A stretch of DNA of 34,134 nt from Planctomycetota bacterium. GTDB lineage: Bacteria; Planctomycetota; Brocadiia; SM23-32. The stretch covers positions 1 through 34,134 of the forward strand of contig DAOVRD010000005.1 in assembly GCA_030628375.1 (NCBI GenBank). Reading direction: 5' to 3'. Positions 7,135 through 14,219 of this stretch are shown piece after piece. The notes beneath the pieces are model-generated. The model searched no databases. It saw nothing but the letters and a program-made list of their open reading frames with translations, and was not told the origin of the DNA. Position numbers and translations under genes: made by a program. Each line of letters starts with the position of its first letter. Position 1 is the first letter of the stretch.

Positions 7135-7305
7135 GATGAAGTCTGCGCCCGTCCCGCCGGGCCGTTGCGCGGGGGGAGGGTTTCATGAAGGGGCTCTGCT
7201 TTCGGCATCCTACTCTGGTCGTGCCGCCATAGCTGGCCTGGCCGGGCGTCGCTGAGCGCAACGGGAGGCGAATCGTCCTATCGGCCCCCTGCCCAGAACG
7301 ATGAG

Positions 7306-7355
7306 GTTGGCTTCCCGGCCTGGACTCGAACCAGGAATGGCAGGACCAAAACCTG
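7306..7355 (-). repeat. Attachment-site-like direct repeat, copy 2 (inside intact tRNA-Gln)
   Basis: Identical over 50 bp to 5770-5819; it includes two bases past the CCA end. Here it is part of the complete tRNA gene. Confidence 0.8.
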
Positions 7356-7382
7356 CTGTGTTACCAATTACACCACCGGGAA
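7308..7382 (-). tRNA. tRNA-Gln (anticodon UUG)
   Basis: The minus strand reads TTCCCGG (acceptor 5' strand) ... CCGGGAA, then discriminator G and an encoded CCA. The anticodon stem GCAGG/CCTGC closes a 7-nt loop TTTTGGT with anticodon TTG. The T arm has the standard GGTTCGAGTCC, and the D region GTAATTGGTAACAC. It is a complete 75-nt tRNA including CCA. Its 3' part is duplicated at 5770-5819. Confidence 0.96.
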
Positions 7383-7472
7383 ATCAGGAACGAAAGGTGG
7401 GTGCCCTGCGCGGGCCGACACACGGGAAAGGGACAACGCCGCGGCGATTCACCCAGGGAAGGGCAGAAGGGC

Positions 7473-8570
7473 TCAGATGCGGCCCCCGCCGCCCGCCTGC
7501 GCGGTCTCGGTCTCCCTGTGGAGCCAATCCCACCGCTGCAGGGACACGAAGGAATCGCCCTCGAGGACGTACTCGCCCCGCTCCTCTCCGACTATCGTGG
7601 CAAGCGACGTGTGCTCGTAGACCGCGCCGACCAGGATTTCTCCCTTCTTCCGGCCCCTGCCATCAGGCGTGAGGGTGTAGACGACCAGCCGGTCGCTCTG
7701 CGACATGCCCCTGTCCTTGCCGCCTTGGATAAGGACGAAACGATAGTCGCTCCGCACCTCGATGACTTTGCCCTCAGGGACGAGTTTGTCCGCCTCACCG
7801 GGCCCGCGAACCAGTTCCGCATAGCGTTTCTGGAGCGCAGCCAGTTGGTCCTGGAGTTGGACTACGTCCCTCTTGCGCTCGTTGACTTCCTGCTGGTATT
7901 TCGCGCGCCAGTCCACTGCTTCCTGCCGCTGTCGGTCGTGGCGCGTCTGCAGATCGTTGTTCACGGTGCGCTGCTCGGACAGGTCCCTCTCGAATTTCTC
8001 CGTGGCATCTGTGAGCTGACGCTGGAGGCGCTGTTCGGTCTCCGCCAGCGACTTCTTGGCTTCATCCAGGCGCTGGGCCAGATCGTCGTTGCGGGTCTCC
8101 AGCCCCGCGATGTCCGCCAGGAACTGGATGTAGCTGTCCTCATAGGACTTCAGCAGAGGGCGCAGCATATGAAAGGTGGCCTCTCCTTCCTCCTCGGCCT
8201 TCTTCTGCACGGGGGACTCGGCCAGGGCGCTCCGCATTCCTTCCAGGCTTTCCCAGCCCAGGAAAGGCAACGCCTCCTTCTCATACTCGGCCGCCACTGC
8301 CAGCTTCGCTTTCACGTCGGTGTAGCTTTCCTGGGTGTACTTGACGCCCAACTCCGTGGGGCTCTGCTCGGAAAGGTGCCAGCCGTTGGCGGCGAACTCC
8401 CTGCCAACGATGTCGGAGAAAACCAGTTGGTCGGTATCAATGGCCTCCTTGTGCATGCGGAACTGCTGATAGAAAAAGAGGGCGGAACCGATGCCCACGA
8501 AGGCCAAGACCACAAAAATGACCAGCGCCACCACGACTCCCGAACCTGAACTTCGTCTCACGGCGGCCAT
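7473..8570 (-). CDS. Unknown membrane-anchored coiled-coil protein
   Basis: The start is ATG 8570 (MAAVRRSSGSG), with GGAGA 5 nt upstream; the ORF-track extension to 8693 is Arg/Pro-rich and overlaps the promoter. The 365-residue product has one hydrophobic span (about residues 10-32, VVVALVIFVVLAFVGIGSALFFY), then a globular part, then a long coiled coil from about residue 160 to 300 (repeated Asp-Leu-Gln-Lys-Arg rich heptads). The C-terminal 80 residues (VIEVRSDYRFVLIQGGKDRGM through GDSFVSL) look like a small beta-barrel such as those ending MreC-like proteins, but no family is recognised. It may be a cell-envelope scaffold. It lies 90 bp upstream of tRNA-Gln on the same strand and is divergent from priA. 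Confidence 0.75.
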   Translation of the reverse strand: MAAVRRSSGSGVVVALVIFVVLAFVGIGSALFFYQQFRMHKEAIDTDQLVFSDIVGREFAANGWHLSEQSPTELGVKYTQESYTDVKAKLAVAAEYEKEALPFLGWESLEGMRSALAESPVQKKAEEEGEATFHMLRPLLKSYEDSYIQFLADIAGLETRNDDLAQRLDEAKKSLAETEQRLQRQLTDATEKFERDLSEQRTVNNDLQTRHDRQRQEAVDWRAKYQQEVNERKRDVVQLQDQLAALQKRYAELVRGPGEADKLVPEGKVIEVRSDYRFVLIQGGKDRGMSQSDRLVVYTLTPDGRGRKKGEILVGAVYEHTSLATIVGEERGEYVLEGDSFVSLQRWDWLHRETETAQAGGGGRI

Positions 8571-8682
8571 GTCTATCTCCCCTGTGCTTCCAGCGAAGCG
8601 GTTTGCCGGCCGCGGCCTCCGCTCCCTGTGCCCGCACGCCGGGCCGGGATCGTCGCCGCTGCTGCCGATTTGCCCATATAAA

Positions 8683-8709
8683 GTTATACGCAAGGGAAGC
8701 CGTTGTCAA
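8683..8709 (-). promoter_or_regulatory. Putative promoter of the 365-aa membrane protein gene
   Basis: Minus-strand TTGACA (8704-8709) and TATAAC (8683-8688) are 15 bp apart, a short but tolerated spacing. The start would be about 105 nt before the ATG at 8570. Confidence 0.45.
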
Positions 8710-8808
8710 CTCGCAAACACCTAATCTTTTGCCAGGAACCGCCGTGCCGCAGCCGCAGAGACTCCGCGCGCCGCATCTTAAACCAGAGGAAGCCCGCTCC
8801 AGGTGCGG

Positions 8809-8837
8809 TTGACAGTGGCAGAGCCGACCGTGAGAAT
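8809..8837 (+). promoter_or_regulatory. Putative promoter of priA
   Basis: TTGACA (8809-8814) and GAGAAT (8832-8837) are 17 bp apart. The start near 8844 lies after the GTG chosen by the ORF track (8803), which supports the later ATG at 8902 as the true start. Confidence 0.45.
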
Positions 8838-8901
8838 AGGCGGCGGAGCCAGCCCTCTGGCGCTGCCGGCAAGCCCGTTACCCTCACCGCACGAACCGCA
8901 C

Positions 8902-11166
8902 ATGACGCAAGGTAGTCAGACAGACACCCCGGCCGACCGGGTCGCCTCCGTGGCCCTCAACCTGCCCCTGGACAGGACTTTCGACTACCTGGTGCCCCAG
9001 AGCCTGCGAGGCCAGGTGGTGGTCGGGGGACGGGTGCGCGTGCCGTTCGGCAAGCGCCTCCAGGTGCTGGGCTACTGCGTCGGACTCAAAGCAAGCTCCG
9101 AAGTGCCCGAAGCGGGCCTGAAGGCCATAAGCCGCTCGCTCGACAAGGAGCCCGTGTTCACGCCCCTCATGCTGAAACTGGCGCGCTGGATGGCGCAGTA
9201 TTACCGCTGCTCGCTGGGGGAGGCGCTCCACGCGGCGCTGCCTTCGGCAGTGCGTAAGGGCAGGGAAAGACGCAAGGTCCGGTTCGCCTGCCTGCGACTG
9301 CCGGGTGAGGAAGCCGAACGCATAGCCGACGAAATATTCGACAAGAGCCCCGCCCAGAGCAAGATACTCCGCACGCTGGCGCTCATGGGCGGCGAAGCGC
9401 CTGCGGCCGAACTGAAGAAGGCCACTGCCACTTCGCAACCGTCTCTGAATGCCCTGGAGAAGCGCGGCTATCTGAAGTCCGAAATGCGCCTGGTGGAATC
9501 CGAGGACCCGCTCCCCCACCCGCCGACATCCCCTCAGCAGCCACCCAGACTCACGCCCGAGCAGCACAGGGCCTACGACGTCATCACCGAGGGGATGAGT
9601 CGCGGGCGGTTCGACGTCGTGCTCCTGCACGGCATTACGTCCAGCGGCAAGACGGAGGTGTACTTGCAGTGCATCGCCGAGCTGCTGCGCCTGGGCAAAC
9701 AGGCCATCGTGCTGGTGCCCGAGATCAGCCTCACTCCGCAGACGGTGCGGCATTTCGGCAGCCGGTTCGCCAGGCTGGCCGTCCTGCACAGCCGCCTGAC
9801 CGAAGCGGAGCGCCTGCGCCAGTGGCACCGCATCCGCAGCGGCGAGGCCGACGTCGTGGTCGGCGCGCGCTCGGCAATCTTCGCCCCGGTGCCCGCCCTG
9901 GGGCTCCTGGTGATTGATGAAGAACACGAGAACAGCTTCAAGCAGGACACGGTGCCGCGCTACCACGCCAGGGACGTGGGCATAATGCGCGCTCGCTTCG
10001 ACGACGCACTGGTCGTGCTCGGCTCGGCGACGCCTTCTCTGGAAAGCTACCACAACTACCAGGTGGGCAAATACACAAGGGTGATGCTGACGTCCCGCAT
10101 CGGCGGCCACCCACTGCCCCCGGTGGAGGTGGTCAACATGAGCGAGGAATGGGCCGGCCGCGGGCGGCTTCGGGTGATCAGCCGGCGACTGGAGTCCCGG
10201 ATGCGCGAGAGCCTGGAGCGCGGGGAGCAGGTCATTCTGTTCATCAACAGGCGCGGCTTCTCGACCTTCATTCACTGCCCGCGCTGCGGATACGCGCTGA
10301 AATGCCTGCGCTGCGACATCACGTTGAACTATCACCAGAAGATCAACGCTCTGGTCTGCCACTACTGCGGGTTCGAGCGGAGGCCGCCGTCCTCGTGCCC
10401 CGAGTGCGGCCTGGAGCAGATGCACTTCAGCGGCACCGGCACCGAGCGCGTCGAGGCGGCGGTGCGAGAGCTGTTCCCCGAACGCACGGCCACCCGAATG
10501 GACAGCGATACCACCAAGGCCCGCCAGGCACACCGGGACAAGCTCGAAGCATTCCGAACCGGGCGCGCCGACATCCTCATCGGCACGCAGATGATCGCCA
10601 AGGGGTTGGACTTCCCCAACGTGACAACGGTGGGAGTCGTCAACGCCGACGTGGCGCTGCACCTGCCGGACTTCCGCTCCCGGGAACGCACGTTCCAACT
10701 GCTGGCGCAGGTGGCGGGCCGCACCGGCCGGGGCCCCGCGGGCGGTCGGGTGATCGTCCAGACCTTCATGGCGCAAGACCCCAGCATCCAGGCGGCGGCG
10801 CATCACGACTACGAGGCGTTTGCACGACACGAACTCCCCCTGCGCCGGGAACTGCGCTACCCGCCTTACGGACGCATGGTGCGCATCATCTGCAGGGGAC
10901 GAAAGGCGGAGGCCGTCGAGCAGTTCGCCAGCAGCCTTGGCACGGCCCTGCGCAGATTGTGCGAGCAACTGGGCGACGGCGCCCAGGTGCTGGGCCCCGC
11001 GCCCGCGCCCATTTCCCAGATCAGAGGACGGCATCGCCGCCACCTGCTGATCAAGTGCCCGAATTCCCGATCGGTCGCAGACCTTATGCAGGACGCGGCC
11101 GGAATGCTCAAGGGCCCGGCCAGCGTGAAGGTGGTGGTGGACGTGGACCCGCAGTCAATGCTTTGA
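8902..11166 (+). CDS. priA: Primosomal protein N' (replication restart helicase)
   Basis: PriA binds abandoned replication forks, unwinds the lagging arm and starts reloading of the replicative helicase. The 754 residues (E. coli 732) show the full order: N-terminal 3'-DNA-binding domain starting VALNLPLDRTFDYLVP; Walker A GITSSGKT (about residue 245); DEEH box (about 338); GSATPS; two zinc sites with eight cysteines from CPRCGYALKCLRC to CPECG (about 459-500), set in the helicase core; and the motif QVAGRTGRG. Start ATG 8902 is chosen because the fold begins about 12 residues later and the presumed promoter excludes GTG 8803; no clear Shine-Dalgarno sequence is seen. Nothing is missing. Confidence 0.96.
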   Translation: MTQGSQTDTPADRVASVALNLPLDRTFDYLVPQSLRGQVVVGGRVRVPFGKRLQVLGYCVGLKASSEVPEAGLKAISRSLDKEPVFTPLMLKLARWMAQYYRCSLGEALHAALPSAVRKGRERRKVRFACLRLPGEEAERIADEIFDKSPAQSKILRTLALMGGEAPAAELKKATATSQPSLNALEKRGYLKSEMRLVESEDPLPHPPTSPQQPPRLTPEQHRAYDVITEGMSRGRFDVVLLHGITSSGKTEVYLQCIAELLRLGKQAIVLVPEISLTPQTVRHFGSRFARLAVLHSRLTEAERLRQWHRIRSGEADVVVGARSAIFAPVPALGLLVIDEEHENSFKQDTVPRYHARDVGIMRARFDDALVVLGSATPSLESYHNYQVGKYTRVMLTSRIGGHPLPPVEVVNMSEEWAGRGRLRVISRRLESRMRESLERGEQVILFINRRGFSTFIHCPRCGYALKCLRCDITLNYHQKINALVCHYCGFERRPPSSCPECGLEQMHFSGTGTERVEAAVRELFPERTATRMDSDTTKARQAHRDKLEAFRTGRADILIGTQMIAKGLDFPNVTTVGVVNADVALHLPDFRSRERTFQLLAQVAGRTGRGPAGGRVIVQTFMAQDPSIQAAAHHDYEAFARHELPLRRELRYPPYGRMVRIICRGRKAEAVEQFASSLGTALRRLCEQLGDGAQVLGPAPAPISQIRGRHRRHLLIKCPNSRSVADLMQDAAGMLKGPASVKVVVDVDPQSML

Positions 11167-11229
11167 GAGCAGTTCGAGGAGCGCTTTGGGGACTGGCCGG
11201 CCGCACGGGGAAAACGGGCTCGAAGGCAG

Positions 11230-11258
11230 TTGACAACGGTGTTCCGATAGGCTATCAT
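11230..11258 (+). promoter_or_regulatory. Strong sigma-70-type promoter for the tandem coiled-coil genes
   Basis: TTGACA (11230-11235) and TATCAT (11253-11258) are 17 bp apart. The start near 11265 gives an unusually long leader of about 190 nt before the ATG at 11458. The gap 11167-11457 otherwise holds only the mini-ORF described next. Confidence 0.65.
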
Positions 11259-11380
11259 CCTGCCCGCAGTTGTCCGGCGACCGTTCTCGCCGGGGGCATT
11301 GGGGGATTCGGATGCATCAACCGGTCCAAGTCCAGGGGTTTTCTTTGTGTCTCTTTCGGTTCGACCAGCGGGAGGAGGTG

Positions 11381-11446
11381 ATGCTTCCCTTACGTACGCT
11401 GCAGGAAACAACCGGAATGCGTAGGCGTTTGGAGTTCTCGTTCTAG
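11381..11446 (+). CDS. Possible 21-codon leader ORF
   Basis: ATG at 11381 directly follows GGAGGAGGTG, a very strong match to the 16S anti-Shine-Dalgarno sequence, although only about 2 nt separate them. The frame runs 21 codons (MLPLRTLQ to EFSF) and stops 11 nt before the next gene's ATG. It might be an upstream ORF coupled to the 305-aa gene, or the strong purine tract may serve another purpose such as ribosome standby. No repeated regulatory codons are seen. Confidence 0.25.
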   Translation: MLPLRTLQETTGMRRRLEFSF

Positions 11447-11457
11447 GGGAATGCAAA

Positions 11458-12375
11458 ATGAGCGCAAGTGAGCAGCAAGCGGAGGATCAAGTGGCTCAAA
11501 TGCGCGAGGCCCTTCGGTCCGTCGCCAAGTCGCGGCGCATATCACGCGTTGTAGGCATAGTCGCGGTGGTAGTGGGCCTGTGCATCGTCGTGCTTTTCCT
11601 GTGGAGTCTGCGCAACATCGCGGCCTCGGTGACGGAAAACCCTGAGCCGCTGCGGGAAGCCTTCACGAAGCGAATCCAGCTGTTGGGGCTTGAGAGGAAG
11701 GCCACACAGGTTGCCAAAGAAGTGACCCCGGTGGTCCAGGAAGAGACAATGGCTCTGCTGAAGGACCTCGAGCTGCCGAAAATGGTGATGGAAGAGGCCC
11801 AGATCATGGCAGAAGACCTCGAGCCCATCCTGCGCAGGGAACTCGAGCGGGTGCGCCCGCGTCTGGAGGGACTGCTGGAGGCGCAGAAAGAAAAGACCGC
11901 TGAGGGCCTGCGGGACCTGCTGGAGGAGAGACTCAGCGGGCGGTTCGTCGCGTCCATCGAGCTTCACAGGACCCAACTGGAAACACGGACCGGCCTGACG
12001 GAAGAGAAGCTGGCCGAGGTCATCCAGAACCTGCAGACAGTCTGCGGGGAGGCCCTGGCCAACGTCATCCAGAGGCGCACGGGCGACGTGAGGACGGAAA
12101 TGGAGAAGATCGGCCACATGCTGGAGCAGATCCCGCCGCTGCGCAAAGAGATGAGCCAGGATACGCTGCTGGCCGAGATGAAGGACGTACTCCTGGCCTT
12201 GCTGAAAGACAGCTTGCCCGACTACCCCATCGCGGCTCAGGAGTTCGCCCCTGTGCGGCGAGCCCCGCCAGGGCCCCCAATCGGGGTGCCGCCTGAAGTG
12301 CTGAGACAGATAATGGAAGAGGAGAGAAAAGCCGCAGAGGCAGCCAGGAAAGCGGCCGGGGAGGGCGGACAATGA
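11458..12375 (+). CDS. Unknown membrane-anchored coiled-coil protein, tandem copy 1
   Basis: The 305-residue product is not recognised. After a basic stretch (SVAKSRRISR) a single hydrophobic span (about residues 30-52, VVGIVAVVVGLCIVVLFLWSL) is followed by about 200 residues of mostly helical, Glu/Leu/Arg-rich sequence, likely a long coiled coil. A Pro/Gly hinge (APPGPPIGVPPEVL) leads to a final charged helix. The last 30 residues match the end of the next gene product in pattern (PPEVL-x-x-I, EEE-x-KA, ending GQ), and both share the same membrane-coil-hinge-helix order, so they look like diverged tandem paralogues. GGGGA precedes the start. It lies in a two-gene operon with a four-base ATGA overlap. 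Confidence 0.75.
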   Translation: MSASEQQAEDQVAQMREALRSVAKSRRISRVVGIVAVVVGLCIVVLFLWSLRNIAASVTENPEPLREAFTKRIQLLGLERKATQVAKEVTPVVQEETMALLKDLELPKMVMEEAQIMAEDLEPILRRELERVRPRLEGLLEAQKEKTAEGLRDLLEERLSGRFVASIELHRTQLETRTGLTEEKLAEVIQNLQTVCGEALANVIQRRTGDVRTEMEKIGHMLEQIPPLRKEMSQDTLLAEMKDVLLALLKDSLPDYPIAAQEFAPVRRAPPGPPIGVPPEVLRQIMEEERKAAEAARKAAGEGGQ

Positions 12376-13583
12376 ACGAAAAGAACACCGAAATGACTCC
12401 GCAAGCGGAAGAGTCCAAAGGTGGCGCGCCGCAGGACCTGACGGCCCTTGCTGCGGAAGTGAGCGCCATGGAAAGGAAGGCGGCGTCTGCATGGAAGATG
12501 GCGCTGGTTGGCTGGGCGATCCTGCTGGCGATCATCTTCAGCTACCTGAACTTCTGGCTGTTGCAGAGCGTCATCAAACCCGCCGCGCAGCCCGATAGGT
12601 TGGTGGCACTGGGCTTTGTGGCTGTGGACAGCGCGCTGGCCAGTCGGGGCCTGCCAAGCCTTGAGTCCTCCCAGCTCCCCGTCAAGGTGGCAGACCTGCT
12701 GAAAGAGCGGACGCCCATTGTGATCGCGGAGCAGGTCAGGCCGCGGCTCATAGAGCTCCAGCAGAAGCTGCCCGAACTGCGCAAGGAATACACCGAGAAG
12801 GTCGCCCAAAAAGCGCCAGAACTGATGGACGACGCCGTTGACTACCTCCAGAGCAATCTGCTGCCCATGGCCCACGACAGGCTCATCGGGTTCGTGGAGA
12901 GCAGGGTGGACGAGATCCTCGAACGGGCGGAGGAAACCATCGGCCGCGCCGTTGGAGAGGTCATTGCCTCCACTGACGATAGCCTGGCCCTCATTAGTCA
13001 GGACGAGAGGCTTCGGCTATCCCTGGAGGAGGCCTTCGAGGAAGAGATGGGCGAGGTCCTGGACATGCTGTTCACGGACCTGGATAAGAAAATCGCCAAG
13101 GTCGGAGGAGACATAGGCGACCTCATCGGGAAAATGGACGCCGGCACGCTCGACAAGAGGGACATGCTGGAACTGCGCCTGATCCAGATCACCAACGCCC
13201 TGTTCACTTCGCTGGTGGAAGCTGTGCCCGCGGCCGAGGGCGAGGATATCTTCCAGCAACTGATGAACAGGCTGAAAGAGCTCAAGCTTGAAGCACCTGC
13301 AAGGCGTCGCATCGGCGTGGACGTCATGACAGGAGAGGCGCCCGACCTCAGCGCTGTCCCCGAGGAGTTCCGCGAGGAAGTCCGGAAGCAGATCCAGGAA
13401 GCCCGGGAAGCGGCCCAGAAAGCGGCAGGAGACCTGCCAGGGGGTCCGGGAGCGCCGCGCGCGCGCGCGGCGCCCAGAGCGCCGTCTGGAGGTCCGCCGC
13501 CTGAAGTCCTGAAGAGGATCCAAGAGGAAGAAAAGAAGGCCCGAGAAGAGGCAATAAAGAGGGCAGAAGGGGCAGGACAATAA
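12372..13583 (+). CDS. Unknown membrane-anchored coiled-coil protein, tandem copy 2
   Basis: The 403-residue product overlaps the previous stop in ATGA. It has a single span at about residues 41-58 (MALVGWAILLAIIFSYLNFW), then an extended helical region with many Glu/Leu/Lys residues (PRLIELQQKLPELRKEY and LEEAFEEEMGEVLDMLF), an Ala/Pro/Arg hinge (APRARAAPRAP) and a charged C-terminal helix like copy 1. The hinge is encoded by a perfect 22-bp CG palindrome. The shared layout suggests the pair forms a membrane-tethered hetero-oligomer. No enzyme motif is visible and I do not recognise a family. Confidence 0.75.
   Translation: MNEKNTEMTPQAEESKGGAPQDLTALAAEVSAMERKAASAWKMALVGWAILLAIIFSYLNFWLLQSVIKPAAQPDRLVALGFVAVDSALASRGLPSLESSQLPVKVADLLKERTPIVIAEQVRPRLIELQQKLPELRKEYTEKVAQKAPELMDDAVDYLQSNLLPMAHDRLIGFVESRVDEILERAEETIGRAVGEVIASTDDSLALISQDERLRLSLEEAFEEEMGEVLDMLFTDLDKKIAKVGGDIGDLIGKMDAGTLDKRDMLELRLIQITNALFTSLVEAVPAAEGEDIFQQLMNRLKELKLEAPARRRIGVDVMTGEAPDLSAVPEEFREEVRKQIQEAREAAQKAAGDLPGGPGAPRARAAPRAPSGGPPPEVLKRIQEEEKKAREEAIKRAEGAGQ
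13452..13473. repeat. Perfect 22-bp C/G-only palindrome inside a coding region
   Basis: GCGCCGCGCGC is followed directly by its reverse complement GCGCGCGGCGC, including an alternating CG tract with potential for Z-DNA or cruciform structure. It encodes the Pro/Ala/Arg hinge of the 403-aa protein. Confidence 0.7.
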
Positions 13584-14219
13584 GCTGCCCGGATGACTCC
13601 GCAAAGGAGCGCAATCCACGGCGAAGTCGCCGGCCTCGGGGTAGAGAGATTTGACTTCTCATCGCCTCATCAATCCCCAGGCGGGACGAGCGGGTTGCGC
13701 TCCTTCCTTTCCCCGGCCCAGGTCCACGACGTGTTTCAACTGAGCGCCGCTCCGGCCGGAGGCGTGTCCTGCGTTCTGGACGCCCTGAATCTGTTCCCCG
13801 GAGCAGCAGCCGCGACTTGCCGTTGCTCTTGACATGGACCTCCGGAAAGTGTACCTTGAATGTGTTCACTTCAAGGGGCATCCAATACTTATGACGCTGG
13901 TTCTTCACCGGCGTCGGCTGTTCGTCGAGTAGTCCAAGAACATAGCAGGCATCTCTGGCACGACTTCAGCGCGCTGACCATGATCTGCGTTGATTGGGCA
14001 GGTTGAAGGATCGCTCGCCATTGAGTCCCGATTAAGCCCGTGCCGTCCGGTGTCACTCTGGTAGTTCTCAGCGACTCCCGCGGGGACATCGCACAGGACG
14101 TTGCCGGCACGAGGCGATCTTGTGCAACGGCTTGCGCGGCGCGTGCATGCGACCCGCCACGCCGTCAGCCAACAAAAGGGCTCTGCGTCGTAATCCAGAC
14201 TCTGAGCAAGGCGGGCCAC
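13584..14219. other. 636-bp stretch without a convincing gene
   Basis: Between the coiled-coil operon and polA no reading frame resembles a protein. TTGACA occurs at 13829-13834 with only a poor -10 (TACCTT) 17 bp on. The 180-bp in-frame extension of polA (14040-14219) is Arg/Cys-rich and looks untranslated. No RNA gene is recognised. Confidence 0.5.

Larger units (their letters stand above)
5770..7355. mobile_element. Putative 1.5-kb tRNA-Gln-associated islet carrying a HicBA-like module
   Basis: The segment between the two 50-bp copies (repeat period 1536 bp) lies directly downstream of the tRNA-Gln 3' end, the expected position of an element integrated at a tRNA gene. Its only convincing genes are the toxin-antitoxin pair at 6223-6857. 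The stretches 5820-6222 and 6894-7305 show no integrase or other gene, only short shadow ORFs, a tandem GCAACCAGTTGCAACCAGC near 5980-6000 and a 10-bp hairpin at 7110-7134. It may be the remnant of a larger element or a mini-element moved in trans. The absence of an integrase keeps this an inference from the repeat. Confidence 0.55.

Noticed and set aside
8884-11043. 719-aa minus-strand ORF opposite priA
   Set aside because: It is antisense to a clear priA; its His/Gln/Val-rich translation shows no motif. Long open antisense frames are normal in this GC-rich DNA.
13348-13908. 186-aa minus-strand ORF after the coiled-coil operon
   Set aside because: Half of it is antisense to the real gene and the remainder is Arg/Gly/Leu-rich without a domain.
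13834-13932. 32-codon ORF (MDLRKVYLECV...) before polA
   Set aside because: No Shine-Dalgarno sequence; its ATG overlaps a possible -35 box and no relation to neighbours is seen.
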